Origin: Proteles cristata cristata
Taxonomy: Eukaryota; Chordata; Mammalia; Carnivora; Hyaenidae
DNA length: 64,000 bases
Direction of reading: 5' to 3'
Assembly (NCBI GenBank): GCA_017311185.1
Contig: JAESUZ010005088.1
Coordinates: 558,001-622,000 of the forward strand
Part shown: one piece after another, positions 1-13,000 of the stretch
Numbering within the stretch: position 1 is the stretch's first letter
How the letters are laid out: every line of letters starts with the position of its first letter
Position numbers and translations under genes: made by a program
The notes under the pieces: model-generated
The model's database searches: none
What the model was told of the DNA's origin: nothing
What the model saw: the letters and a program-made list of their open reading frames with translations, nothing else

Positions 1-168
1 CTCTGACTTTGGCTCAGGTCATGATCTCGTGGTTCCTGAATTTGAGCCCCACATTGGGCTCTCTGCGGTCAGCACAGAGCTCACTTCAGATCCTCTGTCT
101 CCCTCTCTCTCTGCTCCTCCCCCCCGCTTTTATTTCTCTCTCTCTCAAAATAAATAAACTTACAAAAA
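1..168 (+). repeat. CAN-SINE, 5' end outside window
   Basis: Begins inside the head (GGCTCAGGTCATGATCTCGT), continues through the CT-rich part and ends with AAAATAAATAAACTTACAAA. Confidence 0.9.
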
Positions 169-324
169 ATACTGGTTCAAAGAGTTTGATTCTCAAAGTT
201 TTTTAAGGAGACAGAATTTACATCTTGTTATGAAGACTTCTGCATTTTTATAGAAATTAGGCTTCCCGTATGCTTGTCTACCACTGAATGTTCTCTGAAT
301 GTTTCTCTTGCTCACTACCTGGAA

Positions 325-395
325 CCACGCATGGACTGGCACATGGTAGGAGTTCAATAAATATTTATTGACAAATGAATGAATAAATGTATGAA
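325..395 (+). repeat. MIR/L2 3' end fragment
   Basis: GGCACATGGTAGGAGTTCAA then TAAATATTTATTGACAAATG and ATGAATGAATAAATG is the shared MIR/L2 tail. Confidence 0.6.
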
Positions 396-540
396 TGAAG
401 AAAGGTGGAACCCAAGAAGTGTTGGGATTCATTGACTTTTTACAAGGCTACTATACTGGGTATCTCTCCTTGCCCTTGTCTTGCAGAGAAAATGGTAAAG
501 TTGCCCTTATTTCAAAGTTTGGCAGGTACTAACAAAATCT

Positions 541-754
541 ATTTATTTTATTATGTTTCTATTTTATTTTTGAGAGAGAGACAGAGTGCGAGCAGGAGGG
601 GGCAGAGAGAGAGACGGAGACACAGAATGTGAAACAGTCTCCAGGTTCTGAGCTGTCAGCACAGAGCCTGACGTGGGGCTCAAACCCACGGACTGTGAGA
701 TCATGACCTGAGCCAAAGTCGGACGCTTAACTGACTGAGCCACCCAGGCGCCCC
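541..754 (-). repeat. CAN-SINE, antisense
   Basis: T/GA-rich left end and a right end TGAGCCACCCAGGCGCCCC, the reverse complement of the SINE head. Confidence 0.95.
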
Positions 755-2051
755 AAATCTATTTCTTAAAAGGACACGTGCCTGTGGATATTTACGAACA
801 TGCGTTTACAAGAAGGTGCTCATAGATTTGTGGCCACTTGTTACCTTCCCTTCAGAGATGCTGAGAGTCTCCCGAGGATTGCTGGTGCCTGAAATTTCAC
901 TATGGCAGACCCCCCCCCTCTTTGGCTTAAGGCTTTATTGCCTCTTAAGTGGAAATACTACAGGAAAATAAGACATTTTATCTTATAAATCACTTATGCT
1001 CCTGGAATTTGACAAATGAAACAACCTCCCAGACAAATTAAATCGTGTATGCTTATTAAGCAATAGAGAATTTCGGAGTCTTGCAATAAAAGGTGTTCAA
1101 AAATCCGTCAATGAATGTATTAACAGCAACAACAATGAGAATAGACATAATGATTTAAAAAAAACAAAAAAGAACAGCTATTGTTATTGAATCCTGACTG
1201 GGGCCGGGCTATGTTCTAAACACTTCCCAAGTACAATCCCATTTATCTGGCCAGGAACCCCATGGAGTAGAAACCACGATTATCACCATCTTAGAGAAGG
1301 CCAAGTGAGCGCTTGAGTCACTGGTGAGATAGTTAGGATGTAAGCCCAGAGCCTTCGTTGTTCATCTCTGCCCCAGACTTTTTAAATTCTCATTTTACAC
1401 AGAATAAAAGCAGCTATCTGTTGTGGTGGCGAGGGGGGGTGGGGGAGGCGGGGAATCCATTCGGTAAAATAATAGCAAGTCATTTCAGAAGTAATTCCAA
1501 AGGAGTCAACATCTCAAAATTGTCTTTTTTTTTTAATGTAACAGTTTGGCTCTCTGATATCCACATACCTGATCTCTGTTGGCGCCCATGAAGGAGTGAA
1601 GTATGTTTCTGAAATCTCTTAATGAAGAGTTTACATTAATATTTTTAATTAATTTATTTTTAATCTATTAATTTATTAATTTATTTATCTGGCAAGGGAC
1701 TAGAGCACACCCTACTGGCCAGCTAATAGGAAATGCAGCATTTGCTTGGGGGGGACAATGTAATGTTAAGATTTGAAGATAAAGTCAGATTCACGTTTCA
1801 AAGAAACCTGAAAAGCATTGTCTTGCAAACATCCACATATTCAATTAATGTAATACAAGGACACTGAAAGGTTTCTAATAGCCATTCCAGAAGTGGACTA
1901 GAACAAGAAATACAATGATCACCAATAGCATCAAATGTTTGTTAAGAGAGAATTAGGTAAATGAAAAGTGGCTGTATTTAAATATAAACAACTATCTTTA
2001 CTACGAAGGTAGTGGCGCTGACACTTAAATAATTAAAACCAGTCTGTTTAT
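755..2051. other. Intergenic, mostly unique sequence
   Basis: Only the antisense MIR near 1190 and A/T-rich runs (1630-1690) stand out. No gene recognised. Confidence 0.6.
1190..1350 (-). repeat. MIR element, antisense
   Basis: CATGGAGTAGAAACCACGAT and CACCATCTTAGAGAAGGCC with upstream GTTCTAAACACTTCCCAAGT resemble the reverse complement of MIR. Confidence 0.6.
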
Positions 2052-2246
2052 GGGGCGCCTGGAAGGCTCGCTCAGTCAGGTAAGCATCCAACTGTTGATT
2101 TCTCAGGTCATGATCTCACGGTTCTTGAGTTCGAGCCCCACGTTGGGTTTTGCGCTGACATATAGAGCCTGCTTGAGACTCCCTCCCTCCCTCCCTCCCC
2201 CCCCTCTCTGCTCCTCTGCCCCCAATATAAATAAACATTAAAAAAA
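2052..2246 (+). repeat. CAN-SINE
   Basis: Head GGGGCGCCTGGAAGGCTCGC, tail AATATAAATAAACATTAAAA. Confidence 0.92.
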
Positions 2247-3608
2247 GCCAGTGCAGTCTTCACATGGTCTGCATATACTGCACATATTTTTTTTTCTTTT
2301 CTTTCTTTTTTTCTTTTAGGGGAAAAGCTAAGAAGGGAGAGGAGTATCCTTAACTACAGAAGGGAAAACATGGAAATTGTACACAAGTCTTTTCCTGTGC
2401 AACTTTTCAAATGGCTGCTACAGTTGAAAGCTCAGAGGAGACTTCCACTGTGCTGTGGGACCCTTTGTGAATGAATCTCGGCCTTTCTCAGCATGGATGT
2501 TTTATAGTAATCCACAAAGTTTATTGGATAGATAAATATATATCTGTGCCCAGATGTCTCCAAATCATAAAGAGGCGTACTAATGAATGACCTATAAGAA
2601 ATGCAAGTTTTCCATTGTCATGTATTTTTTATTGCACACTCGGCCATAAATTAGTAAAAAAAAAAAAAAGGAAAGTGCAGGCTCACGTTTATATCATGAA
2701 TAGACAAAAGTAAACGCTCTAGAAGAACTTAAAGGGTAATTCAGAAAGTGTCTCACTTTAAAACGCTTAACCATTTCTACGGTTAAGACAAAGCCACCTA
2801 TAATCAAGGAGAAAAACACCAAAATGTGCATCCTCTTCTGTAGGATTCGATAATATTCAAACATCAGTTTGGAAGGGTGGGAAGGCCCCTGTCCAGCATC
2901 AGTGTTGCTGGACAGGAGAGAAAGGGACAATGTCTTCAGAAAAGCAGTGTCTGTGATTCTCCAGTTTCTGAGCCAGAACTTTCCCCTTGTTCCCACTCCA
3001 AGGACAGCCTCTTCTTACACTGAGAAATGGCCAAGTGCAAAGGGACGATTTGGGTCAATGTGATGTAAGTCTAACATTTTAGATGTTATGTTTCGGTTTT
3101 TTGTATTAAAAAATAACCAGCTAACATAAATTCCTTGGGAAGTGCTTCAAAATTAAAAGGACTGTGAGAGATGCAAAAAAAAAGTCTGACTTTAAGTTTC
3201 TCTCTTCCTGGAAACAGTTTAAAACAAGTTACGTTCAGTACAAAGAGGATATTTTCCCCCAAACCTCCAGTCTAGTGTTCTAATCTGTTAAAAGCCAATG
3301 AATGACGACTTGATAAACACAATATGCTAATATTATTGCAACCTGCTTAGCACCTTCCTTTAAACCTCTTCCTTAAATACAATATCATTGACAGGGCAAT
3401 GTTATTACAAAATATCACCAATAGACTATTAGATGAAAGATTTGTGGGGTGTAAGTCTCCTTGCATAATTCAGCCACAGCTGAGAGAGCGATATTACATG
3501 AACATAACTGTAAGCCAAATTGAGTGAGCTATCAACTATAACAGTTTTCCCCCCAAAATGAATAGATCAATAGATGTTTATTTTGCTGGTTTAAAATAGG
3601 TTGGAAGA
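2247..3608. other. Intergenic, unique AT-rich sequence
   Basis: Nothing beyond homopolymer runs is recognisable; no coding signal. Confidence 0.6.
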
Positions 3609-3822
3609 GGGGCTCCTGGGTGGCTCTGTCAGTTAAGCATCTGATTCTTGATCTCGGCTCAGGTCATGATCTCACAGTGAGTGAGTTCAGGCCCTGCATT
3701 GGGCTCTTGGCTAATGGCTCGAGGCCTGCTTGGGATTCTGTCTCTCCTTCTCTCTCCCCCTCCTCTGCTCATGCTTTCTCTCTCCCTCAATCTCTCTCTC
3801 AAAATAAATAAGCTTTAAAAAA
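3609..3822 (+). repeat. CAN-SINE with target-site duplication
   Basis: Head GGGGCTCCTGGGTGGCTCTG. Flanks AATAGGTTGGAAGA and AATAGACTGGAAGA form a decayed target-site duplication. This is the last CAN-SINE before the 16.7-kb SINE-free stretch. Confidence 0.93.
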
Positions 3823-4503
3823 TAGACTGGAAGAAAAGAATGGATTACTCATATGTTATACTCTTGTGATCTTATGATTTTTGATAGTGTACCAAAATGG
3901 GACACCATACAGTTCACAACCATACAGTGAGTATCCCTTGATGTTCTTTCTCTAAGGAAGGGGTGTGTTTGATGGTTGCTCTGGTAATTATCACTGCTAA
4001 TGAAAAGGGGGACGTAAAAGCATGTCAATAAGGGCAAAGCACAAATTATAACTGTATTGTAGCGGCTTGAAGTAGCGTAACGAGGGTTCCTTTCGCACGA
4101 AACTTGAGTTCATCTAGGTCCCCATTCGGTAAATGCTGCACCGTGAGGTCTGAAAAGATGTTCTCTGGCAAGTTCTCAGGCTATTTCTTGTTGTACCCTG
4201 ATAACAGCATATGGGTACGTCTTAAACATAAATGAAACCAAAATGGGGGAAAACAGTCTGGAGTGTCCACAAGTCAAAAAAACTAATCTGGTTGAGAAAA
4301 CCAGAAAGCAGTTGTAACTAACTTCCATCATCCTAAAATAATAACTAAATGAATGAATGGCAATAAGACCCTGAGGTGGTTGACATGACTTATGACCCAA
4401 GAGGCCCCCACAGACCAGAAAAAAACCATCAAAAAGGAGAGGAGAGCTCTGTGCTAAACATGTGTTTATATTGCAGCTGAAAGAGGGCAAAGGGATACTT
4501 CAG

Positions 4504-4553
<50 letters not shown>

Positions 4554-5310
4554 AAGCCCTTGAATTCAAAATTAGGCCTTTGAATTAAATTTAAAAGAAT
4601 GTAAGTAAATAATAGAGGAGAAAAGGCAAATCATTTCATGGAGTGCGTAAGTTAATAGTTAACCTGGTAATGAGGTCAGAATCTCGTTCTATGTGTTAAA
4701 CTACCCCAATTAGGCAGTGTTAAATGTGCACGTCTCCAGCGCCGTTGCTGAAACCAAGAAGGGACTCTTCAAGACCCAGGAGGTCAGCCGGAGGTCTGTG
4801 GCCTCTACTTGAGAGAGAATACCATTCAGGGGATTGTTCTAGTTAAAACTGGAGGGTTTCTGTCTGTTTGCTTTTTTTCTCCCTTTAGTTACTCGTGCTT
4901 TGTTATCATTTGTATTATTTATTTTTCGGTTAAACTATAAGCCTAAGTTGCATCACCTTCCAGAGGGGAAGCCTCCTCCCGCAGGCTTGCTGGCTTGTCC
5001 CTGGGCATCACCGGCTACCCCGATGCCCAGAGATGCTGAGGGCGGCGCGGGTCTCATAAGTAAACACAAGACTGGAGACTGAAGGAGAGGCCAGGTTGGG
5101 GCTGGAGAGGAGGGGGTGGGGGGTCCTTATGGAAGCCACGGGTCAACTGCCACCACGGCCTGGCCTTGAATTTTCAAACATGTGGTCAGAGGGGAGGTGG
5201 CTGGGCAGACCCGGGTTCAGAGGTCCCATGAAGGGCCATCACCAGGGTGCCCTCCCTGCCTCCCCCGGTCCCTGGGCTGAGCCACTCTGCCCCACAGTAT
5301 GCAACTCTGT
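3823..5310. other. Intergenic, upstream of ERRFI1
   Basis: Contains the TG microsatellite at 4505 and then becomes steadily more GC-rich towards the minisatellite at 5311. No coding gene seen. Confidence 0.6.
4505..4551. repeat. TG dinucleotide microsatellite
   Basis: Uninterrupted run of about 23 TG units. Confidence 0.98.
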
Positions 5311-5560
5311 CCCAGACGGCCCCTCGCTGTCCCAGACGGCCCCTCGCTGCCCCTCGCTGTCCCAAACTGCCCCCTCGCTGCCCCTCGCTGCCCCAGACGG
5401 CCCCTCGCTGCCCCTCGCTGTCCCAAACTGCCCCTCGCTGTCCCACGCCGTATCTTAACGTCCCTCGCTGCCCCTCGCTGTCCCAGACTGCCCCCTCGCT
5501 GCCCCTCGCTGTCCCACGCCGTATCTTAACGTCCCTCGATGCCCCACGCGGTCCACACCG
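5311..5560. repeat. Minisatellite of about 10-bp units upstream of ERRFI1
   Basis: Units of the form CCCTCGCTGY alternate with CCCAGACGGC or CCCAAACTGC. A higher-order copy is visible: TCCCACGCCGTATCTTAACG occurs at 5441-5460 and again at about 5512-5530, a 71-bp period. The array abuts the left edge of the ERRFI1 CpG island. Confidence 0.85.
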
Positions 5561-6014
5561 TCCCTTGCTGTCCCTCCCACCGGTCGGCCCGCGGGCCTCA
5601 AGGTGCGCACGGGCCTCCCGCTCGCGGAGGCTCCTCTCGTGTTGCCCTTGGCGGGAGTCTGCGGCCACCCTGTCACCCCGCGGACAGGGGGACACCCGCC
5701 AAACCGTCCCCGGGTCTGGGCGGAACGCGGGCCGAGGCCGAGCTGCCCGCACACTGGAGAGAGAAGTTCGAGGTCAGGATTCCGGGGGGGGAGGGGGGGA
5801 CGCACGGAGAGGCCCGGCGGCTGCCGCTCTGATTGGGCAGAGCAAAGGCGCGGAGACCTCCGAGGCCCAGAAACTTCTCCCTCGGAGACAAAGGCGGCAT
5901 CCCCGCCGGGCCGCGCGACGCCGGTGGACCCCGAGCCCGCGCCTGAGCCGCGGCATCGCCCCTTTAAGCGGCGCGCGGCCCGGCTGCGCGGGGGAGGTGG
6001 GGCGGCCGAGCGTC

Positions 6015-6045
6015 GACGTCACGGCCCCGCCACTTTGCTATATAA
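6015..6045 (+). promoter_or_regulatory. ERRFI1: ERRFI1 core promoter: CRE-like GACGTCAC and TATATAA
   Basis: GACGTCAC at 6015-6022 is a near-consensus cAMP/ATF response element, and TATATAA lies at 6039-6045. A TATA box inside a CpG island fits an immediate-early, stimulus-induced gene such as ERRFI1. GC boxes (CCCGCC/GGGCGG types) surround it. Confidence 0.75.
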
Positions 6046-6069
6046 CGCGGCGTCGGCAGCCGCGCCGAC

Positions 6070-6226
6070 GGCGGCCGAGTGCGAGCGGGGAGCGCGAGCG
6101 GGGAAGCGGCGGCCAGCGAGCGGCGAGGCGCCTGCGCGGTGTCCGGGCCCCGGAGCCCGCGGCGCTGAGCCAGCCGGGACGGACATGCGCGGGAGGGCGC
6201 CGTGGGGCAGCCGCGGCTCCGCGGGG
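6070..6226 (+). other. ERRFI1: ERRFI1 non-coding exon 1 (5' UTR), start approximate
   Basis: The transcription start is inferred about 25-30 bp downstream of the TATA box at 6039. The donor is GTAAGG at 6227. The exon is extremely GC-rich and holds one ATG at 6185 that opens a short upstream ORF (see findings). The exact 5' end cannot be read from sequence alone. Confidence 0.7.
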
Positions 6227-7594
6227 GTAAGGGGCCTGCGGGCTGGGGGTGGGGGGGCGGCGCCGCCCGCGCCCCCGCCCCGCCGGGCCCCGGCGCAGGG
6301 CTGCGGGCGGCTGCGGGCGCGGGGCGGGTCCCCAGGGCGCCGAGTGGGGCGCCGCGACGCGGAGTCTCGCCGGGACCGACGGCCGGCCGGGGGGGAAGGG
6401 GCCCGGGGCAGGGGGAGGGGGCCGCTGCGTGGGGGCCGGGGCTGCGGGAGCGGCGGCGGCCTCCCTCCTGCCACAATGGGGCTGCGCTACCCCTGCGCGC
6501 GCCGTGTGCCCGTCCGTCGCGCCCCGGAGGCTGCGCGGGGGGACGGCCGGCCCCGCGGTGCCCCTGCTCGGGCTCTCTGGCGACGGCGGCGGCGGTCGTC
6601 CCCGGCCGGGGTCCTTCAAGCCCGCCGAGCAGCTCCGAGCCCCCTTCCGCCTGTCTCAGAATCGTGGTCCTTTGCTCTGAGCGTCCCAGACACTGCTTCC
6701 GAAGGAATTGGGGGGCGCGGGGGGGTGCAGGGTCCTGGGTTCGGGACGTGACTGCTCGGTGGGTGGGTGGGTGGGTGTGTATCACAGCCTTGTACAAATT
6801 AGATGACTTCTTAACCGTGATTGGTGCTGTATCGGTGCTTGCGAGGTCTTTATTAGGATTTCGTCATTGCTTGAAAGGAACCAGTCTCTTCCCTGATAAA
6901 AAAAAAAAAAATATGAATAGATTGTTAGTCATAAACTCAAGGGCAGTCAGAATAGACTGTAGCTTTAAAAGAGATGTGTTGGTGACTTGAGGTACACCTG
7001 CCGCACAGGTAGGGCCGGACTGGTTTCTAAGCAACTGTCAGGTGAAGAAAGGTGAGGTTAAAATGCCTTTTTCTTCTTCTTCTTTTTCTTCCTCCTCCTC
7101 CTTTCTTCTTGTCCTTTTCCTTCATAGTGCTCTGCACAGTTTTCGACTTTTATCAATGTGTAAAAACGCAGAGGGTGTGTTTGTTGAGGATACCGAGCTA
7201 AGTCCACCATACCAAGTCTTGCTTTTTTTTCCCCCTCCTCCACCTCCCCCCCTCCCCCCGTAATTATAGCTTTAAGCAAGGTTTTACTTAAAACAGACCA
7301 AAGCGAGGAGACCAGGTACCCATTTCACAGAATGACCAAATTTTGCTGAGACAGAATAAAAGTTGGTTTCTTGTTCACTGTGTTGTGATTGGTTGGCAGT
7401 ACGTTATCAAGTAACACACTGCCGTCTTCTCCAGGTATTAGAGTGGAGGGGAAATACGTACACACTTCATTCAGCCTGGACTTCAGACACCGTTTTGTCC
7501 TGCTCTTCATTTCGCACAAGTGTCTTTTCACCTGTGTGCTTCAGTGGGTGCTGGTTAATTGGTGCTAGAGGTCCCGGATGAACCATTTATAACC

Positions 7595-7695
7595 TAACAT
7601 ATATTAGATTGTAAACTCCTTCAGGGCAGGAACTCGTCCTTGTACGGCTTCTATCTGACGCAGCCTTGCACATAGTTGATGGTTGATAACTAATT
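7595..7695 (+). repeat. L2 3' end in ERRFI1 intron 1
   Basis: TTAGATTGTAAACTCCTTCA then GGGCAGGAACTCGTCCTTGT and GCACATAGTTGATGG is the L2 terminal region. Confidence 0.75.
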
Positions 7696-8754
7696 GCATG
7701 AAAGCACATTTTACATCTTAAAGCTCAGCAGGATTGGACCAGTCACTGATAAGAGTGGAAAGCAAATCTTTTTATGGCTATTATGAAATGTCTGAATTAT
7801 TCATATTTTCAACAGATAGGTAAAATTACTGTTTCAGTGAATTGTTTTAGGTTCTCTCAGCTCACAAGAGGCACTGGTCACTCTTGCGGTGAGATTTAAT
7901 TACGCTGTAGACTTGAGTTTTTGTGTGAAAACAACTCCTAACTGCTGCTTCTCAGAAGCTGAACCAGATAATACTCCCTTTCAGCTAATACTCCTAGTAG
8001 CTTTTAAAAGCAAGTTGCCTAAATTACAGGTACAATCTAACATGCTTGAAACTGACCTGAATGTCTACATACCATCAGGTTGCTTTAGAAAGGTGAGCAG
8101 AGGAGGGGAAGGTGGTGCCAAGGGTAATTCCAGGAATTTGAATGTCATCAGCTGCCTGTACCAGAGAAACAGCTCTGCTTTTAATCTAAATAAATCTGAG
8201 TTGGAACCTCATCATCAGGATTCCTTTCGCATCTTTTGGTGCTGGTGTTTGGCCGTGCTTTGTACGAGCTAATGAATAACTCCCTAGATCACTAGATAAA
8301 CAAGATCCAGTTGTGGCTTTTCCGGCATTATCCACACAGCATCAATGCATGTGTTGTGAAGGTGGATAAAACCAGTGAGTTTCAGAGTTCCGAATGTCAG
8401 CTACTAGCATAATAGAGAAATCTGCTTTAAGGTGGGGAAAAGTTCGTGTGGCATTTAGATTTCAGAAGGGAAAGGGATTCTGCAACTTGGAGTCCGTTGT
8501 TGATAACTTTAATCAAGTTCCATGTACGGAGAAATTGGGCAGTATTACTAAAAGACCAACGTTCCAGGCCTCAGTGAGTATATTTGTCAAGCATGGGGCT
8601 CTGGCTGTGTGAGTTTTAGTCCTCCTCCGCTCCAGAGTGCCGCGGTTAAACGGTGCAGAGGAAGCAGCGGGATGGTAAGGATGAGAAGACACTGGCCGAA
8701 GCTTTTATTGAAGATCCACAGAATATGAAATTGCCCAGCTAGAGATTATTTGAA

Positions 8755-9020
8755 ATATCCTTCCCTCTGCGTTGAATGTTCCTCTGACTCCTCTCACGGC
8801 TGCCTCTTTCTCATCCTCAAATTCCAATTTAAAAAGTCACCTCAGAGAGGTCTTCCCCAATTGCCTGCATACATCCGGCCTCCCTTCCTGATCCTCCCTT
8901 GGAAGTGACCACAGTCGGAAATTGCTTGCTGGCTGGCTGTCTCCTCATTAGATTGAGACTTCCTCGAGCAGCAGCCCTGTCTCCTCCACTAGCAGTGTCT
9001 ACTCCAGAACAAGCATCTGA
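8755..9020 (+). repeat. L2 element in ERRFI1 intron 1
   Basis: TTCTCATCCTCAAATTCCAA, AAAGTCACCTCAGAGAGGTC and TTCCCCAATTGCC follow the L2 3' region consensus. Confidence 0.7.
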
Positions 9021-9904
9021 TAACGACTCGTGAAAATAACTCATCCTTGCCTTCTAAGAATTTGTGAGTGAAACCCTGTGAGCGGAGTCCTGATCTCTGC
9101 AGATGAACTTGCCATTAGGTCTGGTACATTTCACTTACCCATCCCTGCCTCAGTTTCCCTACTGACGGAAGGTTGTTAGCTAAAAGGAAGATGCCATGGA
9201 GAGGAGAGGAGAGGCCTGGAAGTAGCTCAGGAAGTGCTGGATTATACGGCAGAAGAGCCGCGATGGCCCTTGTGCGAACAGGAAGATGTTTTCACTTCCT
9301 CATCCGCGGAATGTCATCCCTGCCTCCTCTTCCAGGGATGTTGTGAGGATCAGGTGAGATCATGTGTCAGAAAGTGCTGTGTTATTTGTAGCATGCTTTA
9401 CAAATGCAAGATATTCCATTATTAAATTCCAGACTTTAAGATAGAGCCGGATTATAATGGCATCGCTGGGATCCCTGCCGAGAGAGTATGTTAAAAGGAG
9501 GCCCATTGGGTATATGTGGTATCTCTTTGTTATGGGTAAAGACAGACCCGTGTGGTACCACATGTCATGTTGTAACGGGCTCTGTAATGGGCATCAGTGT
9601 ATCATTAAAGCTTGAGAGCTTCAAAAGAATTGCTTGAAGTGGTCGCAGAATATAAAATTGATACCTTAACCTACCCTTCCAGAGGATACATGGGCCAAAT
9701 CTGCAGTTAAGAAGTTTCAAAGGAGAATTTGAGGGAGGTGAAGTCAAACAGGAACTTTCACAGCCTGCGGGTTACCCAAGAAAAACTATTACCCAGCAGT
9801 AAATCCCCAGGAAGGTCTGTCTGAGCCACCCTTAACTGGAGCCTGGTGGTGGGTCAGATCTTATTCCCAGTTGAAGAGCCCGAGGGGCTTGGAGGCTGGG
9901 GGTG

Positions 9905-10095
9905 GTGTGGTGACAGCCTGGCTTAGGTCTCAGCTCTGACCTGGAGCAAGTTACTTAACTCCACTGGCCTCCAGCCCCTCATCTGTAAATGAGGGTAATA
10001 ACAGTAACCTGCCCCACAGGGTTGTTGAGAGGATTAAATAAGTTATACATATAAACCGCCTAGAACAATGCCTGTCAGATAAGTTTATTACTCTT
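9905..10095 (+). repeat. MIR element in ERRFI1 intron 1
   Basis: Shows the MIR core GAGCAAGTTACTTAACTCCA, CTCATCTGTAAATGAGGGTA and GTTGTTGAGAGGATTAAATA. This is an ancient copy present before carnivore SINE activity. Confidence 0.85.
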
Positions 10096-13000
10096 ACTGG
10101 CTTTATGTTCATTGTAACAATCTGGCGTCACCCATTGGGTGACTCTGGTGCTCATTAAGTAAATTTAAAGTTTTAAAGACTCCTTTCCCATCATTAGACT
10201 ATCGTGCTCATTGTCATTAAGATTAGAATAGAACTCACGTATCTTTTTCCATTTGGAAATCTATTATGTGTACATCTAAAAGGAATAATATTTTCCCATC
10301 CTGTGCGCGCGCACGTGATGTGTGTGTGTGTGTGCACGTGTGTCGCTGCTGCTCGGGGCAGGGCACTCTGTAGGGAGGGTTACAAAGGACAAGAGACGTG
10401 TATCCCCGGTCTCGTACATTTGTGTCGTTGCACGAAGATTGTGTAGGACACTGAGGAATCAAAAGGCTATTGACGACTACAGCAATGGAACGAATAGGTT
10501 TTTTGTTAGTTTGCCATTTCTTAAAATACTCAGCTAGAAAACACTCTGAATTATTCCAGAAATTAGGTCACTTAGCTTTGATTTCGACAGCCTGTAGATA
10601 AATTATTTGCCTTGTTGCCTCAGTTTGTATCACCTACAAGCAGGTCATCCTGGAGGGAGGTGAGGATTGGAGCTGCAGGGACAGTGTCCGTCCTCACCAC
10701 CTAGAGCGGTCTCTCCGTCCCCGCCCCTGCGCAGGTTTACCTGGAATTCACGCAGGAGCATTTTAATTACATTTTATGTATTAACAATATAAAAAGATCT
10801 TAAGTTCTCTGTGCTGCTAATATGAAGGCCATTTGTGCTTTCTGTAGCAGCAGGGTGCTACGAAGGAAACTCCTGAGCCTCTCCCTTCCCCCCCCTCCCC
10901 CTTGCCCAAATCAGAGTCTGTTAAAGGGAAATCTGAGAAAAAGCCTGAATCAGGGCCTTTGACTGTGAAGAGTCCTTTGCTCAGTAAGTCAACTCAGATC
11001 ACACATCACCGTAACGGTCATAAACACCAAGTGTGTTCGATGTATATTAAATCAGTACGTTTCCTATATTGTTAATAAAAGCCACAATTCTGTAAAACAG
11101 CTAAACTAAATGTTCCGTGTGTCCAGTAGCTCTGGACACTGATCACCATAAAAATGATGGGATTTTGTTTTGTTTTTCATGTTCTGAAAGATGACTGTTT
11201 TAGGCATTTTCAGACTGAAGATAAACACGCAGATATTGGTCTATTTGGTTGGCTTATCTAAAATCATGGAATTTGTCATGCTCCAAAATCGGTTTCTTTC
11301 TACAAAGTTTTGGCTCTAAGTAGGATTGATTATCTTCTATCTCCCTCGGTAAGGAAACAGTCGTGTAGGTAGTTGTTAAATAAGGTTGAAAAGACCATTT
11401 ATCACCCTGAATAAACAGAAATCAGGTTCTAAAACCAGATTGAAAGAAGGAAATTACATCACACTTTTAAATAAGGAAGCACTGGGCAGAACTGGATGAG
11501 TTGTATGACAAAAATGTGCCCCTCCCCCTCCGGTGGATTGCTCCTGAGATTTATTAATGAGATCTGGTGGCAAGGTAAACACATCTAGGTTACCCTCTTA
11601 AGGTAGCCTGGTGTAAAAAAAAAAAAAAGTCTTCAAAGTGACTTCCCTCAATCTAAAGGCTTGTGATTTCACCTTAATAAAGCTTGTACGTGTGCTTTGT
11701 GGTGAAGCCTTTTTTGTTTTGTTTTCCTCAAGGAAAGTGACCTTAAATTTAGCAACAAAAACAGTAGGTGCAAAAAGCAAGAGTGTGGGAGAGAAGGTGA
11801 AACCCATTATGCTCAGAAAGCTCTTCCCCAGTTGCTTCGGTAAATATGCGTAACAGAAACCAATTTAGAAAGTTACATTGTTAACCACTCGAGCTTCCAG
11901 TTTTACCCAGTCTGCAAATGGTCCACTTCAGATTTTGGAAACGAATTTAATGAAAATTCCTTGCCTCCTACTTCCCTGAGCCTGTTACATTATTATCATT
12001 ATTATGGGGAGGTTTCTCTCTCAGTTCTTGACTGATTTACAGTAAACATGAATCTGTCCTGTCATTACTTTCTAAAAACGAGGCGAATACTTTATATCGA
12101 TTCAGGAAATATGTATTAGAAATTAATGACGCCAGGATCTACTCAGGAGGGAGGGAGAAAGCCCCAAAAGATTTGGAGGATGAGCAAGGAGTCAGGACCT
12201 GGCACAAAATAACCCAAGAATACAGAGACCCTGCTGTGGCTTTTCAGAAGGGAACGGGTGAATGGAGAAGATGGTGTGACAGATGGCCTCCAAGGACAAG
12301 GTGAATTCTAACAGAGATTTGGGGAAGAGAAAAGCCAGAGCTTGGAAAAGGTGGGTCAGAGTCGGCCTTGTTTTAGAGGCCTTAACCTGAAGAGCTTTTA
12401 TTTAGAAGCCTTTGGAGTTTTTTGAGCAGTGGAAGACGTGAATTTGAGCTCTGGTTCGGGGATATTGATCTGGTCCTGGTGCGTAGGATGCGTTTTCACA
12501 CGCAGGGCCGAGCGGTACCAGTGAATGGAGGGAAGACGGGTTTGGGAAACAGGCTGTGGAACTTGGTAGTTGAATGGAGATCTGTTGTAACTCAGGTTAA
12601 AAGTGGTGCCTGTAGGAGCCTGATCCTCCGATGATGATCCTCGCCGACCCTAAACTGGTTGGGGAAGGGGGATGGGGTGTGAAGTAAGGGACAGGACTTG
12701 GGTCTGTAGAGTTACAGATGCCAGAGGACCGTCCAAGTGGAAAGATAATCAGCAGACAACGGGAAATGCAAAGTGGAAGCCCGAGAGCTGGGGCTGGGGC
12801 GAGGTTCCGGAGATTTGGGAGCTGTCTCTAGAGTTGAAGCCGTAGCCGGGGATCAAAACTGAAGGGGCGGGGGTAGAGGAGGGGGTTGCCGGGAGAGAAA
12901 GGGCTGCTGCGAGAAACCGGGTTTTAGGGGCTATTACATTTTGTCTTGAATTTTTAAAAACATGATGTTAACAGAGTCCTTCCTATCTCGGATTGGTACT

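Larger units (their letters stand above)
5540..6660. promoter_or_regulatory. ERRFI1: CpG island over ERRFI1 promoter and exon 1
   Basis: CpG dinucleotides are dense and GC content is very high throughout, falling sharply after about 6660. The island covers promoter, exon 1 and the first few hundred bases of intron 1. Several long open frames on both strands here are a by-product of GC richness. A divergent lncRNA (ERRFI1-DT) is known in human, but nothing here fixes its exons. Confidence 0.85.

Noticed and set aside
9..206. Many short frames beginning MAQVMISWF or similar as a protein family
   Set aside because: They are translations of the CAN-SINE body repeated throughout the window.
5186..5752. 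Minus-strand repetitive frame (GQRGA-type repeats) as a repeat protein
   Set aside because: It is the translation of the minisatellite and is open in several frames because the unit lacks stops.
5603..6751. Long open frames on both strands over the ERRFI1 CpG island (up to 382 codons)
   Set aside because: GC-rich DNA has few stop codons. The translations are Arg/Gly/Pro/Ala-rich with no domain, and they cross the promoter, exon 1 and the intron.
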